From NCBI GenBank assembly GCA_964626565.1, contig CAZVFX010000028.1, positions 1-61,184 of the forward strand: a stretch of DNA of 61,184 nucleotides. The letters run 5' to 3'. The stretch is from CAZVFX01 sp964626565 (lineage in GTDB: Bacteria > Myxococcota_A > UBA9042 > CAIXZC01). The notes below the pieces were generated by a model. It made no database searches, was not told the DNA's origin, and was given only the letters and a program-made list of their open reading frames with translations. Below are positions 23,694-31,636 of this stretch, in pieces; position 1 is the first letter of the stretch; each line of letters begins with the position of its first letter. A program made the position numbers and the translations under genes.

Positions 23694-25226
23694 TCATTTG
23701 ACCGTGACGGAAGCCACGGTGGAGCCGCCGCCGGTAGAAGTTACGGTGATCATGTCTCCGTCGGGACGGGGCACGCCCTGAACCTTCAGCTCATAGCGTT
23801 GCTTGCCTGCAGCCCAGTTCATTCCAAAACTGAACGGGCTGCCGGAGGCGGTGTAGCTGAAGGTGAGGCTGACGCCCGGCTGCTCGGAGCTCTTCGCGTG
23901 GACTTCCAGCTTTGACTTGGCTTTCATGTACTTGGCGCGTGTAACCGAGAGCACCTCCGGCTGGCCACAAGTTCCGTTGTCCACGCTGATGCAGCCTCCG
24001 GTTCCTGAGTCGCACACTTCGTCGTCACAGGGGTCGCCGTTGTCCGGGCACACCACCGGCGTTCCCGGGACGCACCCGGCGGCGAGGTCGCAGGATTCGA
24101 CGCCGTTGCAGGGGTCTGCGTCATCGCACTCGACCGGTGGGCCGGCGATGCAACCCTGAATCGGGTCACAGGCCGCGGTGGTACAGGCGTCGGGAGCGGG
24201 GCAATCGAGCGGTGAGCCGGCCTGGCACTGCCCGCCGCTGCAGATCTCGTCGCCGTTGCACAGGTTGCCATCGTCGCAGCTCGCGTCATCCTGGCACTGG
24301 GCCGGGACATAGCAGGGCCCTTCCGGGACCGCCCCCGCAATCTTGGCGGTGTGGCTGGCCTCCTCGAAGCCCGGACAGCCGGAGTCGGGACAGACGTTGG
24401 ACCGCCAGCAGTTCTGTCCGTAGTCAAACACGAAGTCGGTGTTGCCCCGCACGAGAATCCCCTGAACCTCCATGGTCGCTGCGTCAAATACGGGAGACCC
24501 GCTGTTGCCGCCGTAATCGTCCATGTTCGTCTCGAAGAAATTCTTGACCACCTTCTGCACCTGGGCTCCGCCCGCGATCTTCTGCGGGATCGTGTAGGGA
24601 TGTCCGATGATGACCAACTCCGTGCCCAGGGTCACCTTGCCGCTGCGCCTGATGCACAGCGGGGTTATGCCCTCGGCGGGAGCAGTCAAACCGAACACCG
24701 CATAGTCGTTGGTGCCCTTGAGCCTTCGCAGAATCTGGCCGCCACAGCGCAGCACCTCGGATTCGGGAATGGTGGTTGGTGCGCTACCGCCCGCGGATTC
24801 GATGCGAAATCGCGGCACGAACGAAGTGTGTCCGCACTCGCCCGCGGTCAGGCAGTGCCCAGCAGTGGCGATCCGGTCCGGCGCCACCAGGAACGCGGTG
24901 CAATAACCGATGGTCGGCTGTTCGCGGAACGGTTCGTCGTCACACAGCCCCTCCTCGAACAGGTTGGTGTACGGCACAGTGGACAGGGTGCAGACGCCCC
25001 CGTCGCAGACCAGTTCCGAGTCGTCCACCACTACGAACACAGCATTCGCCGCGCCTTGTTGGGCCGGGGTCCCCTGGTAGTACTCGATCCGGTCGTCCGC
25101 CCCGTAGATTACCGGATTCCTGTCGGTTTCCGTCCTCAGGAGCGGGTCCCCGGCCTCCGGAGCGCAGGCCACAATGAGGCAGGCCCCGAAGAACGCGGTC
25201 AGTAGTTTGAGCAATTTGAATTGCAT
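23694..25226 (-). CDS. Trypsin-like serine protease lipoprotein with Cys-rich tail
   Basis: The 510-aa protein begins MQFKLLKLLTAFFGACLIVACAP, a lipoprotein signal (LIVAC). Residues about 80-270 are a chymotrypsin-fold protease. His is in ATAGHC, Asp is in NDYAVF, and the nucleophile Ser is in GGNSGSPVFD, so the triad looks complete. V8- or S1-like endopeptidase activity on the cell surface is predicted. A Cys-rich repeat region follows at about 310-425 (DDGNLCNGDEICSGGQC, CDDADPCNGVESC). The last 85 residues form an Ig-like beta-sandwich. GGGAGG precedes the ATG. Confidence 0.85.
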   Translation of the reverse strand: MQFKLLKLLTAFFGACLIVACAPEAGDPLLRTETDRNPVIYGADDRIEYYQGTPAQQGAANAVFVVVDDSELVCDGGVCTLSTVPYTNLFEEGLCDDEPFREQPTIGYCTAFLVAPDRIATAGHCLTAGECGHTSFVPRFRIESAGGSAPTTIPESEVLRCGGQILRRLKGTNDYAVFGLTAPAEGITPLCIRRSGKVTLGTELVIIGHPYTIPQKIAGGAQVQKVVKNFFETNMDDYGGNSGSPVFDAATMEVQGILVRGNTDFVFDYGQNCWRSNVCPDSGCPGFEEASHTAKIAGAVPEGPCYVPAQCQDDASCDDGNLCNGDEICSGGQCQAGSPLDCPAPDACTTAACDPIQGCIAGPPVECDDADPCNGVESCDLAAGCVPGTPVVCPDNGDPCDDEVCDSGTGGCISVDNGTCGQPEVLSVTRAKYMKAKSKLEVHAKSSEQPGVSLTFSYTASGSPFSFGMNWAAGKQRYELKVQGVPRPDGDMITVTSTGGGSTVASVTVK

Positions 25227-25250
25227 CCAATCCTCCCTTGTCGCGGTTCG

Positions 25251-28200
25251 CTACTTCTTCTTCCCGCCCTTGCTGTTACCGCCGCCTTTGCCCGGGTTTC
25301 CGGGCTCGCCGCCGTTTTCATCGTTGGAGTTTTCGTCGTCACCCTGGTTGGAATTACCCGGGTCACACTCCTCGCCGCCGTTGCCTACCCCCTGGTTGCA
25401 GTCGTCGTTGGGGTCCGGGTCCGGATCCGGGTCCCCATCGTAGTTGGGGTTGGTGCAAGTGCAGTTGGCATCGCCGTCGCACTCGCAGGTGCAGGCCGGC
25501 TCCTCGCACGTCCACTCGCACGTGCACTCGCCCGGGGAGGGGCAGTCGCACTGCACCCGGCAACCGCAGTCCTGCTCCTTGTGGTACTCTTCCTGCCAGT
25601 AAGCATCGGCCTCGTTGCCCGCGTCGTCTTCAGCGAAGCACCAGATCCGGGCCAGCGGGCCCTTGATCTCCATGAGCTCGTAGCCTTCCTGCACCTTGTA
25701 GAAGTAGTGGTACTGCAGACCCGCATGGGTCTTGATGGTTACCAGTTCGCCGTCGGTCAACGGGATGCCGCCGAACTCGGTGAGAGTTGCCAGCATGTCG
25801 TTGGGCTCCGGTGCGAAGATGTCCAGCTTACCCGTGTTCATGTGGAACTTCACCCGGGTGTTGCCGCTGGCCTTCAGTTTCAGCTCCAGACCGTCAACGG
25901 CCGGGGTCTCAACCAGCGAACTGTAGGTCGGGTCGTTGTCGCACACGTCACTGACATCGCAGTACACCGCGTAGATGACCAGGCCGTCGTCCAGCACCGC
26001 CTCGGGCGCCAGCACCACCGCGACCTCGGGCGGAGTTTCGTCCGGAATCGCCACACACAGGTCGTCGGCCGAGCCGTCTGCTGCTTCGCAGACGTAGTAC
26101 TCGGTCTGGTTATCGCTGCCGTCGCCACAGGTGTCCACGCCCTCGGAAGAGGTGCTGGACAGTATTGCGTCGGCGCACACCCAGTCGGTGGCGCCACAGG
26201 TGCCGCCGCCGGAAGGCGTGCCGGTGTCGACGCACACGTCCTGCTGCTGGTTCACTTCGTCCAGGCAGCGGTCTTCGGCTGCACCGTCGGAAGCGTTACA
26301 AGACCAGAAGGTCACGTTGGGTGCGTCCACGTCGCCGCCGCACACGTCGGTGCCGGATGTGGCATCCAGCGCCAGCACGCCGCCGGCGCAGTCCCAGTCG
26401 GAGGCCGCACAGGCGCCGCCGCCCCACATGTCGCCCGTGTCGGAGCAGGCATCGGATTCGGCGGTGAGGCCGGAGATGCACTGGTCGTTCACGCCGCCGT
26501 CGGAAGCGTTGCAGATGTAATAGGTGACGTTGGGCTCGTCATTGGAACCGCCGCAGGTGTCGGTGCCCGCGCTTTGAGCCAGGGCCAGCAGGCCGTCGGC
26601 GCAGTCCCAGTCGTCCGCGGCACACTCGCCGCCGCCGTAAGCATCTCCGCTGTCTACGCACACGTCGGTTTTTTCGGTGAGCGCTGACACGCAGCTGTCG
26701 GCTGCGGTGCCGTCACCCGCGTCGCAGGAGAAGTAAGTTGTATTAGGAGCGTCGATGGTGCCACCGCAGAAGTCGCTGCCGGCAGTGTCGAAGCTGTCGA
26801 GCACGCCGTCCGCGCAAGCCCAGTCGGTAGCCGCACACGCACCGCCGCCCAACTCAGCGCCGGTATCGGCGCAGGCGTCGGCCTCTTCGGTAAGGTCAGA
26901 CACGCACAGGTCCGCAACTGCACCGTCGGACGCGTTGCATGCCCACCAGGTGACGTTGGGTGAGTCGGCGTCGCCGCCGCAGGTGTCGTCACCCGAATTG
27001 GACGTGGAATCGAGCAGTCCGGCGTAGCTGGGTGAGTCGCACTGGCCGTCGCCGTCCCCATCGACGCATGTGTACTCCGGGCCATCGAACAGCCCGTAGC
27101 TGGTGTAGGAGCAATCATACATGTTCACTACGCTGTACAGGATGGTGTAGTTGCCCGCTTCGGGAGCGGTGAATTCCCACTGCTGCCAGGGACCGTCGCC
27201 GTAGCTGCCCACCGTGCCCACGTCAGCAAAGAAGGGAGTGTCAATGAGTTGCCCATCTTCCTTGAAGACCACTACGGCCGAGTCGTAGTACGGCACGTAA
27301 TCGCCCGCATCGAATGCTGCAAAGCCGGTGATGATCTGGCCTGCACCCATGTAGAGATCCTGGGTAGCCTCGGTCGGGTTACCGGGGCAACCGGCCGTGA
27401 GTCTGAGGAAGTAGTCGCCGTCCTGTGCCGAGTACGGTGTCCCGCTGACCCCGGTGTGCCCGGTGGTCACGTGGATGCGGCCCGGGTCTCCACCCGGAGT
27501 CCAGCCGAACAGGTCGCCGGTCTCAAAGCTGAAGTTCACCGCCAGAAGGTCACCGATGAACGTATCCGCGCAGTCCCAGTCGGTCGCGGAGCAACCGCCG
27601 CCGCCATACTCGCCGCCATCGTCGTTGCACGCATCGAATTCTTCGGTGGTGGCGACCACGCAGGCGTTGTTGTTCTCGCACACGTAGTAGTCGACTATTG
27701 GTGCGTCGTCGTCGCCGCCGCAGGTGTCTGTTCCTTCGGTGGAGGCCACGGTAAGGGCGCCATCGGCGCAAGTCCAGTCGTCGGCCGTGCACCAGCCCGC
27801 GCCATACTCGTCACCTGAATCGGTGCAAAGATCCGACTCCTCGGTCAAGCGAGGCTCGCATACATCCGATTCGATGCCGTCGCCGTTGATGCAGACCCAG
27901 TACTCAACGTTGGGTGTTTCAGCCGTGCCGCCGCACGTGTCCGTGCCGTTGCTGGAAGCGCTGGCGAGGGCGGAGCCGTCGCAGTACCAGTTGGTCGCGG
28001 TGCAACTGCCGCCGCCATAGGCGCCGCCGTCGTCGCTGCAGGCGTCGGCCTTCTGAGTGGTGGCTGCCACGCAGGCGTTACCGCCGGAGCAGGAGAAGTA
28101 GCTGACGTACGGAGCGTCGGCATTGCCGTAGCAGGTGTCCGTTCCTGTAGACCCGGTGCTGGACAGCGAGCCGTCGCTGCAACTCCAGTCGGTGGCCGAG

Positions 28201-31163
28201 CAACTGCCGCCGCCATAGGCGTCTCCGTCGTCGGAGCAGGTGTCCTGCTCAGTGGTGACTGCCTCGACGCAACGGTCGGGCGCGTTGCCGTCGGATGCCT
28301 CGCATTCCCAGAAGCTGACGTTGGGTTGTGCGTCGGTGCCGCCGCAGGTGTCGCTTCCGAAAGTGTCAACCCAGGAGATGAGGCCGTCGCTGCAGTCCAC
28401 GTCGGATGCCTGGCAGTGGCCGCCGCCATATTCGTTACCCGATTCGAAGCAGCCGTCGAGTATGCCTCCGCTCTGGACTGCCACGCAGCTGTCTGCGGCT
28501 GAGCCGTCGGCAGCGTCGCACTCGAAGTACATGACTTTGGCGAGGTCTTCGTTGCCGTTGCAGTAGTCGACTCCGTCGCTGGATGTCATCGCAAGAAGGC
28601 CGTCGGTGCAGCTCCAATCAGTGGCATAACAGGAGCCTCCTCCCAGGTGGCTGCCGTCGTCCGAGCATGAGTCGGCTCCGGCGGTGCTGTCAGCCACGCA
28701 GGTGTTGCCACCCTGGCAAACGAAGAAGGTCACGCTGGGAGCGTCCGGGGTGCCGCCGCAGCTGTCGTCGCCGCTGGTGGCCGTGGATTTGCAGAGACCG
28801 GCCTCGCAGTAGTAGTCGGTTGCGTCGCAAGCGCCGCCGCCAAAGGTGGTGCCGCTGTCGTTGCAATAGTCAGCCCCGCAGTTTTCAACCACCAATGAGC
28901 CGGCAGTGCAGACCTTGCGGCTGGAGTCGTTTGCACAGTAGGAATCGCCTTCGCCCATGCACGCGCCCGACGGATCGAAGCAGGTCTCGTTCTCCGGAAT
29001 TGCGGGGCATGGGTCACAAACGTCGCCCCAGCCGTCTTCGTCGGCGTCAGCCTGGTCGGGGTTGGCGTCGTTGGGACAATTGTCGCAAGCATCCCCCAGA
29101 CCGTCCTCGTCCGCATCCTCCTGGCCATCGAACCCGTCAATTGCCGAATCGTACATGGCGAACAGACCGGGCTGCATGATGATCTCGGTGTCGGGATTCG
29201 GAGGTGTGGTCAGGTAAATGGAGTTGCCGTTGTTGGAATAGAGATGGCTGACGTTGTCGAATACAGGGTGGGACGAATTGGTGGGGAAGACACCGCCGAT
29301 CCCGTTGTAGTAGGGCTGGAACTGCAGGCCGAATTCGGCAAGGAAGGTGTTCCAGTTGGCTGCCTCACCGGCCGCTCCGCCCCAGCCGGTTCCGGCCATG
29401 ACGTAGACGTTGCCGCCCGCATTGACGTAGTCGATGAGCACTTGCTGATCAACCGCATTTCCGCCCAGGAAGACTGCGTCGTAGGTCAGCAGGTTTTCCA
29501 CCGTGAAGGGCACTGATGTACTCACGGTGTAGCTGTGTCCCAGATTGGCCATTACGTTCTTGAGCGTGCTGCCGTTGAGACCGAAGTTGCCTGAGTACGC
29601 CAGGAAGTTGCCGGGTCCGCCGCCGGTGAACCAGTTGCACAGGTTCTCCATGTATTGAGCCGCCTGAGGCGCCGCGCTAAATCCGTGGTTGGTCAGGGTC
29701 CACTCATCGTTGTTCACGAATATCTTGGACTGGCCGATGCTGGAGCCGTTGGCGACCAGCGGGCAGTTGTCTTCACAGTCGGCAAGGCCGTCGCCATCGG
29801 AATCAACGTCAGCAACACCGCAGCCGCAAATGCCCGGAAGAGTCTTTAATGGATCGTTGGGGCAGCCGTCCGATTGATCGCACAGGCCGTCGTTGTCCGC
29901 GTCCGGAAGGTCTTCATGCCAGCAGCCCGAGCCGGAGTCGCATCCATCCTCGGTGCAGTCGTCGGAGTCGTCGCAGTCCACCGCAATGCCACCGCAGGAG
30001 CCGCCCGCACACGAGTCGTCCTCGGTGCACGCGTCGCCATCGTCACACGGGTTCGAGTTGCCGTCGAACACGCAGTTGCCGGTGGCCGAGTCGCAGTAGT
30101 CGTCGGTGCACAGGTCGCTATCGTCGCAAGCGACGAAAAGGCACTCGCACGCGTCGCCCACGCCGTCGCCGTCGGAATCGAGCTGGGCTGGGTTATAAGT
30201 GTTGGGGCAGTTGTCGTCACCTTCGCACGCGCCGTCCTGGTCGTCATCGAAGCAGCACACATCTCCCTCATCGATCTCGCCGTCGCAGTCGTCGTCGAGG
30301 TCGTTGCAGTCTTCGGCCGCACCCGGGTAAATGGTGGGATCGGAATCGTTGCAGTCGTCGCAGGCGTTGACGCCATCGTTGTCGGCATCCTGGTTCTGGC
30401 ACGGCTCGGTGGTCCCGGTGCAGTCGTCACCGATGCAGCCGTTGAGGCCCTGAATAAACACGCCGCTGTCGTAAACGTGGTCGCCGGCGTCGCACACGAT
30501 GAAGTACAACTCGTTGTTGGAAGACCCACCCTGCAGCAGCGCCTTGGTCTTCAGGATCGGAGTGGAGCCGTCGTACTCGGTTTCGGTGGCCGGGGCCACT
30601 ACCACATTGCTTCCGGAGAAGAAGGGCCCGTTGATCGTGATCGGATTGCCGTTGTTGTCGAAGGCAACCTGGCCGCCGTTCAGGTACGCGCCGAAAACGT
30701 CGTTGTATGAAGACCCGACCCACTCCGGATACTCCTCGGAGCCGAAGATGAACTTGAAGGAGATTCCGTCATAACCGGGTGCTAGATTGAACGTGATCTT
30801 CAACCAGTTGGCGTCATAGCTTGCGTGGGGGGCTGTCAGCGGGTTGCACATGGCGTGCCCTGACCTGTTCTGGTTGAAGCCCGCGCTCCCGGAGTTGTTG
30901 GGAGGCAATGCAATTGTCGCCTTGCCGCTGGTAATGATGGTGCCGTCACCGATGCCCAGCGGGCCGCTGGTGAATGTGCCCGAAGCCTCCGCATGACCCG
31001 AATACGAAACGGACGTGACGGTGATGCCGGCGCCGGCATTGTTCACAATCGCCTGCGTCAATGTGGGTGCATCACTCGTAGGGCTGATGCTCAACGCTGA
31101 CGCGTCCGGCGCAAGCGCGAACGCACAGGCAAGAATTGCTGCAACTCCAAGAAGCCTCTTCAT
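25251..31163 (-). CDS. Giant secreted Cys-repeat protein A (choice-of-anchor L N-terminus)
   Basis: The 1970-aa protein has a Sec signal peptide (MKRLLGVAAILACAFALAPDASA). Residues about 25-245 match the choice-of-anchor L domain, with hallmark FIFGSEEYPE and YNDVFGAYLNG. A MopE motif (EDCNDLDDDCDGEID), thrombospondin-3 calcium loops and Cys knots follow, then a GATase-like alpha/beta domain at about 480-650 (DAVFLGGNAVDQQVLIDYV). The rest is 11 copies of a 71-aa Cys repeat (GGGxCxATDWxCxxGxL...GxDTCGGxxDxP). The seventh copy is interrupted by a jelly-roll domain (FSFETGDLFGWTPGG). A conserved C-terminal region ends in an Asn/Gly-rich tail with GGKKK. Its 3' 1.55 kb appears identical to that of gene B. 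Confidence 0.85.
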   Translation of the reverse strand: MKRLLGVAAILACAFALAPDASALSISPTSDAPTLTQAIVNNAGAGITVTSVSYSGHAEASGTFTSGPLGIGDGTIITSGKATIALPPNNSGSAGFNQNRSGHAMCNPLTAPHASYDANWLKITFNLAPGYDGISFKFIFGSEEYPEWVGSSYNDVFGAYLNGGQVAFDNNGNPITINGPFFSGSNVVVAPATETEYDGSTPILKTKALLQGGSSNNELYFIVCDAGDHVYDSGVFIQGLNGCIGDDCTGTTEPCQNQDADNDGVNACDDCNDSDPTIYPGAAEDCNDLDDDCDGEIDEGDVCCFDDDQDGACEGDDNCPNTYNPAQLDSDGDGVGDACECLFVACDDSDLCTDDYCDSATGNCVFDGNSNPCDDGDACTEDDSCAGGSCGGIAVDCDDSDDCTEDGCDSGSGCWHEDLPDADNDGLCDQSDGCPNDPLKTLPGICGCGVADVDSDGDGLADCEDNCPLVANGSSIGQSKIFVNNDEWTLTNHGFSAAPQAAQYMENLCNWFTGGGPGNFLAYSGNFGLNGSTLKNVMANLGHSYTVSTSVPFTVENLLTYDAVFLGGNAVDQQVLIDYVNAGGNVYVMAGTGWGGAAGEAANWNTFLAEFGLQFQPYYNGIGGVFPTNSSHPVFDNVSHLYSNNGNSIYLTTPPNPDTEIIMQPGLFAMYDSAIDGFDGQEDADEDGLGDACDNCPNDANPDQADADEDGWGDVCDPCPAIPENETCFDPSGACMGEGDSYCANDSSRKVCTAGSLVVENCGADYCNDSGTTFGGGACDATDYYCEAGLCKSTATSGDDSCGGTPDAPSVTFFVCQGGNTCVADSTAGADSCSDDGSHLGGGSCYATDWSCTDGLLAMTSSDGVDYCNGNEDLAKVMYFECDAADGSAADSCVAVQSGGILDGCFESGNEYGGGHCQASDVDCSDGLISWVDTFGSDTCGGTDAQPNVSFWECEASDGNAPDRCVEAVTTEQDTCSDDGDAYGGGSCSATDWSCSDGSLSSTGSTGTDTCYGNADAPYVSYFSCSGGNACVAATTQKADACSDDGGAYGGGSCTATNWYCDGSALASASSNGTDTCGGTAETPNVEYWVCINGDGIESDVCEPRLTEESDLCTDSGDEYGAGWCTADDWTCADGALTVASTEGTDTCGGDDDAPIVDYYVCENNNACVVATTEEFDACNDDGGEYGGGGCSATDWDCADTFIGDLLAVNFSFETGDLFGWTPGGDPGRIHVTTGHTGVSGTPYSAQDGDYFLRLTAGCPGNPTEATQDLYMGAGQIITGFAAFDAGDYVPYYDSAVVVFKEDGQLIDTPFFADVGTVGSYGDGPWQQWEFTAPEAGNYTILYSVVNMYDCSYTSYGLFDGPEYTCVDGDGDGQCDSPSYAGLLDSTSNSGDDTCGGDADSPNVTWWACNASDGAVADLCVSDLTEEADACADTGAELGGGACAATDWACADGVLDSFDTAGSDFCGGTIDAPNTTYFSCDAGDGTAADSCVSALTEKTDVCVDSGDAYGGGECAADDWDCADGLLALAQSAGTDTCGGSNDEPNVTYYICNASDGGVNDQCISGLTAESDACSDTGDMWGGGACAASDWDCAGGVLALDATSGTDVCGGDVDAPNVTFWSCNASDGAAEDRCLDEVNQQQDVCVDTGTPSGGGTCGATDWVCADAILSSTSSEGVDTCGDGSDNQTEYYVCEAADGSADDLCVAIPDETPPEVAVVLAPEAVLDDGLVIYAVYCDVSDVCDNDPTYSSLVETPAVDGLELKLKASGNTRVKFHMNTGKLDIFAPEPNDMLATLTEFGGIPLTDGELVTIKTHAGLQYHYFYKVQEGYELMEIKGPLARIWCFAEDDAGNEADAYWQEEYHKEQDCGCRVQCDCPSPGECTCEWTCEEPACTCECDGDANCTCTNPNYDGDPDPDPDPNDDCNQGVGNGGEECDPGNSNQGDDENSNDENGGEPGNPGKGGGNSKGGKKK
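25439..26989. repeat. 1.55-kb direct repeat, copy 1 (3' end of giant gene A)
   Basis: Bases 25439-26989 match 31831-33381 at a constant offset of 6392. I see no mismatch, and unused reading frames on both strands translate identically, so silent positions also match. Flanking sequence is only similar: 25438 is T against C at 31830, and the copies diverge after 26989/33381. It encodes the last four Cys repeats and most of the C-terminal domain. Confidence 0.85.
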
Positions 31164-31239
31164 CTTCTCCTCCTCCTCTATTTTTCAGAACTATTTCAAA
31201 GACAGCATTGATACTTGTCTCTCTCTCACTGCTCTTTTT

Positions 31240-31572
31240 TGCTACGGGGCGTTCTTCTGGAGGAGAAAGGGCAGCATTTCCGCCTCCGGTATTCCCAATA
31301 AACCACAGGCTTGCAGGTCACGAAAAGAGCCATTTTCATCGGATCCGGAAAATCGCACATAAGTGGACGCCGGGAGTCTTTTTGTCGCAGCAACTGGGAT
31401 AGAACGCGGTCCTTCCTGAGCCAAATCCCGGGCCCTCGCGATTCAATCGCCTGGCGCATGGCGCAGTCTAACGGGGGCTGAGTGGGATTTGCCCAATGAT
31501 TACGGGTGGATCATGCGAGTTCCAGGGGGGTGTGCAGCTCGATGCCGAATTGGGACCTTTTGTCACATCGGT
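31240..31572 (-). repeat. Shared upstream element, copy A
   Basis: This region is homologous to 43732-44074, in the same position and orientation relative to a giant gene. Strong blocks on the plus strand include GGCAGCATTTCC near 31270, the segment from GGAAAATCG to TGTCGCAGCAAC (about 31347-31396), and GTGTGCAGCTCG to CCTTTTGTCACATCGG (about 31530-31571). The coding N-termini of the two giants are unrelated, so conservation of this element is not a by-product of gene similarity. It may be a promoter/leader cassette or a dispersed non-coding element. Confidence 0.6.
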
Positions 31573-31588
31573 GTTCAGCGGTCGTTTC

Positions 31589-31630
31589 TGAATCGGAAAT
31601 TGATAATTGGAAATTGGAAATTGACAATTG
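31589..31630 (+). repeat. Degenerate AT-rich 7-bp tandem array
   Basis: Units are TGAATCG (31589), GAAATTG (31596), ATAATTG (31603), GAAATTG (31610), GAAATTG (31617) and ACAATTG (31624), with consensus xxAATTG. Six bases separate it from the stop codon of giant gene B, the same spacing as at the trypsin-like gene. Confidence 0.7.
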
Positions 31631-31636
31631 ATGTAA

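Larger units (their letters stand above)
31164..31636. other. Intergenic region upstream of giant gene A
   Basis: This 473-bp gap between the two giant genes holds, from the gene-A side, about 75 bp of leader, the shared upstream element (31240-31572) and the 7-bp array (31589-31630). Short open frames occur on the minus strand, for example 31424-31242. The homologous stretch before gene B has a stop in that frame, so I do not call a gene. Confidence 0.7.

Noticed and set aside
31242..31424. 60-codon minus-strand frame inside the shared upstream element
   Set aside because: The homologous stretch before giant gene B aligns codon by codon but contains TAA in that frame, so a conserved peptide is unlikely.
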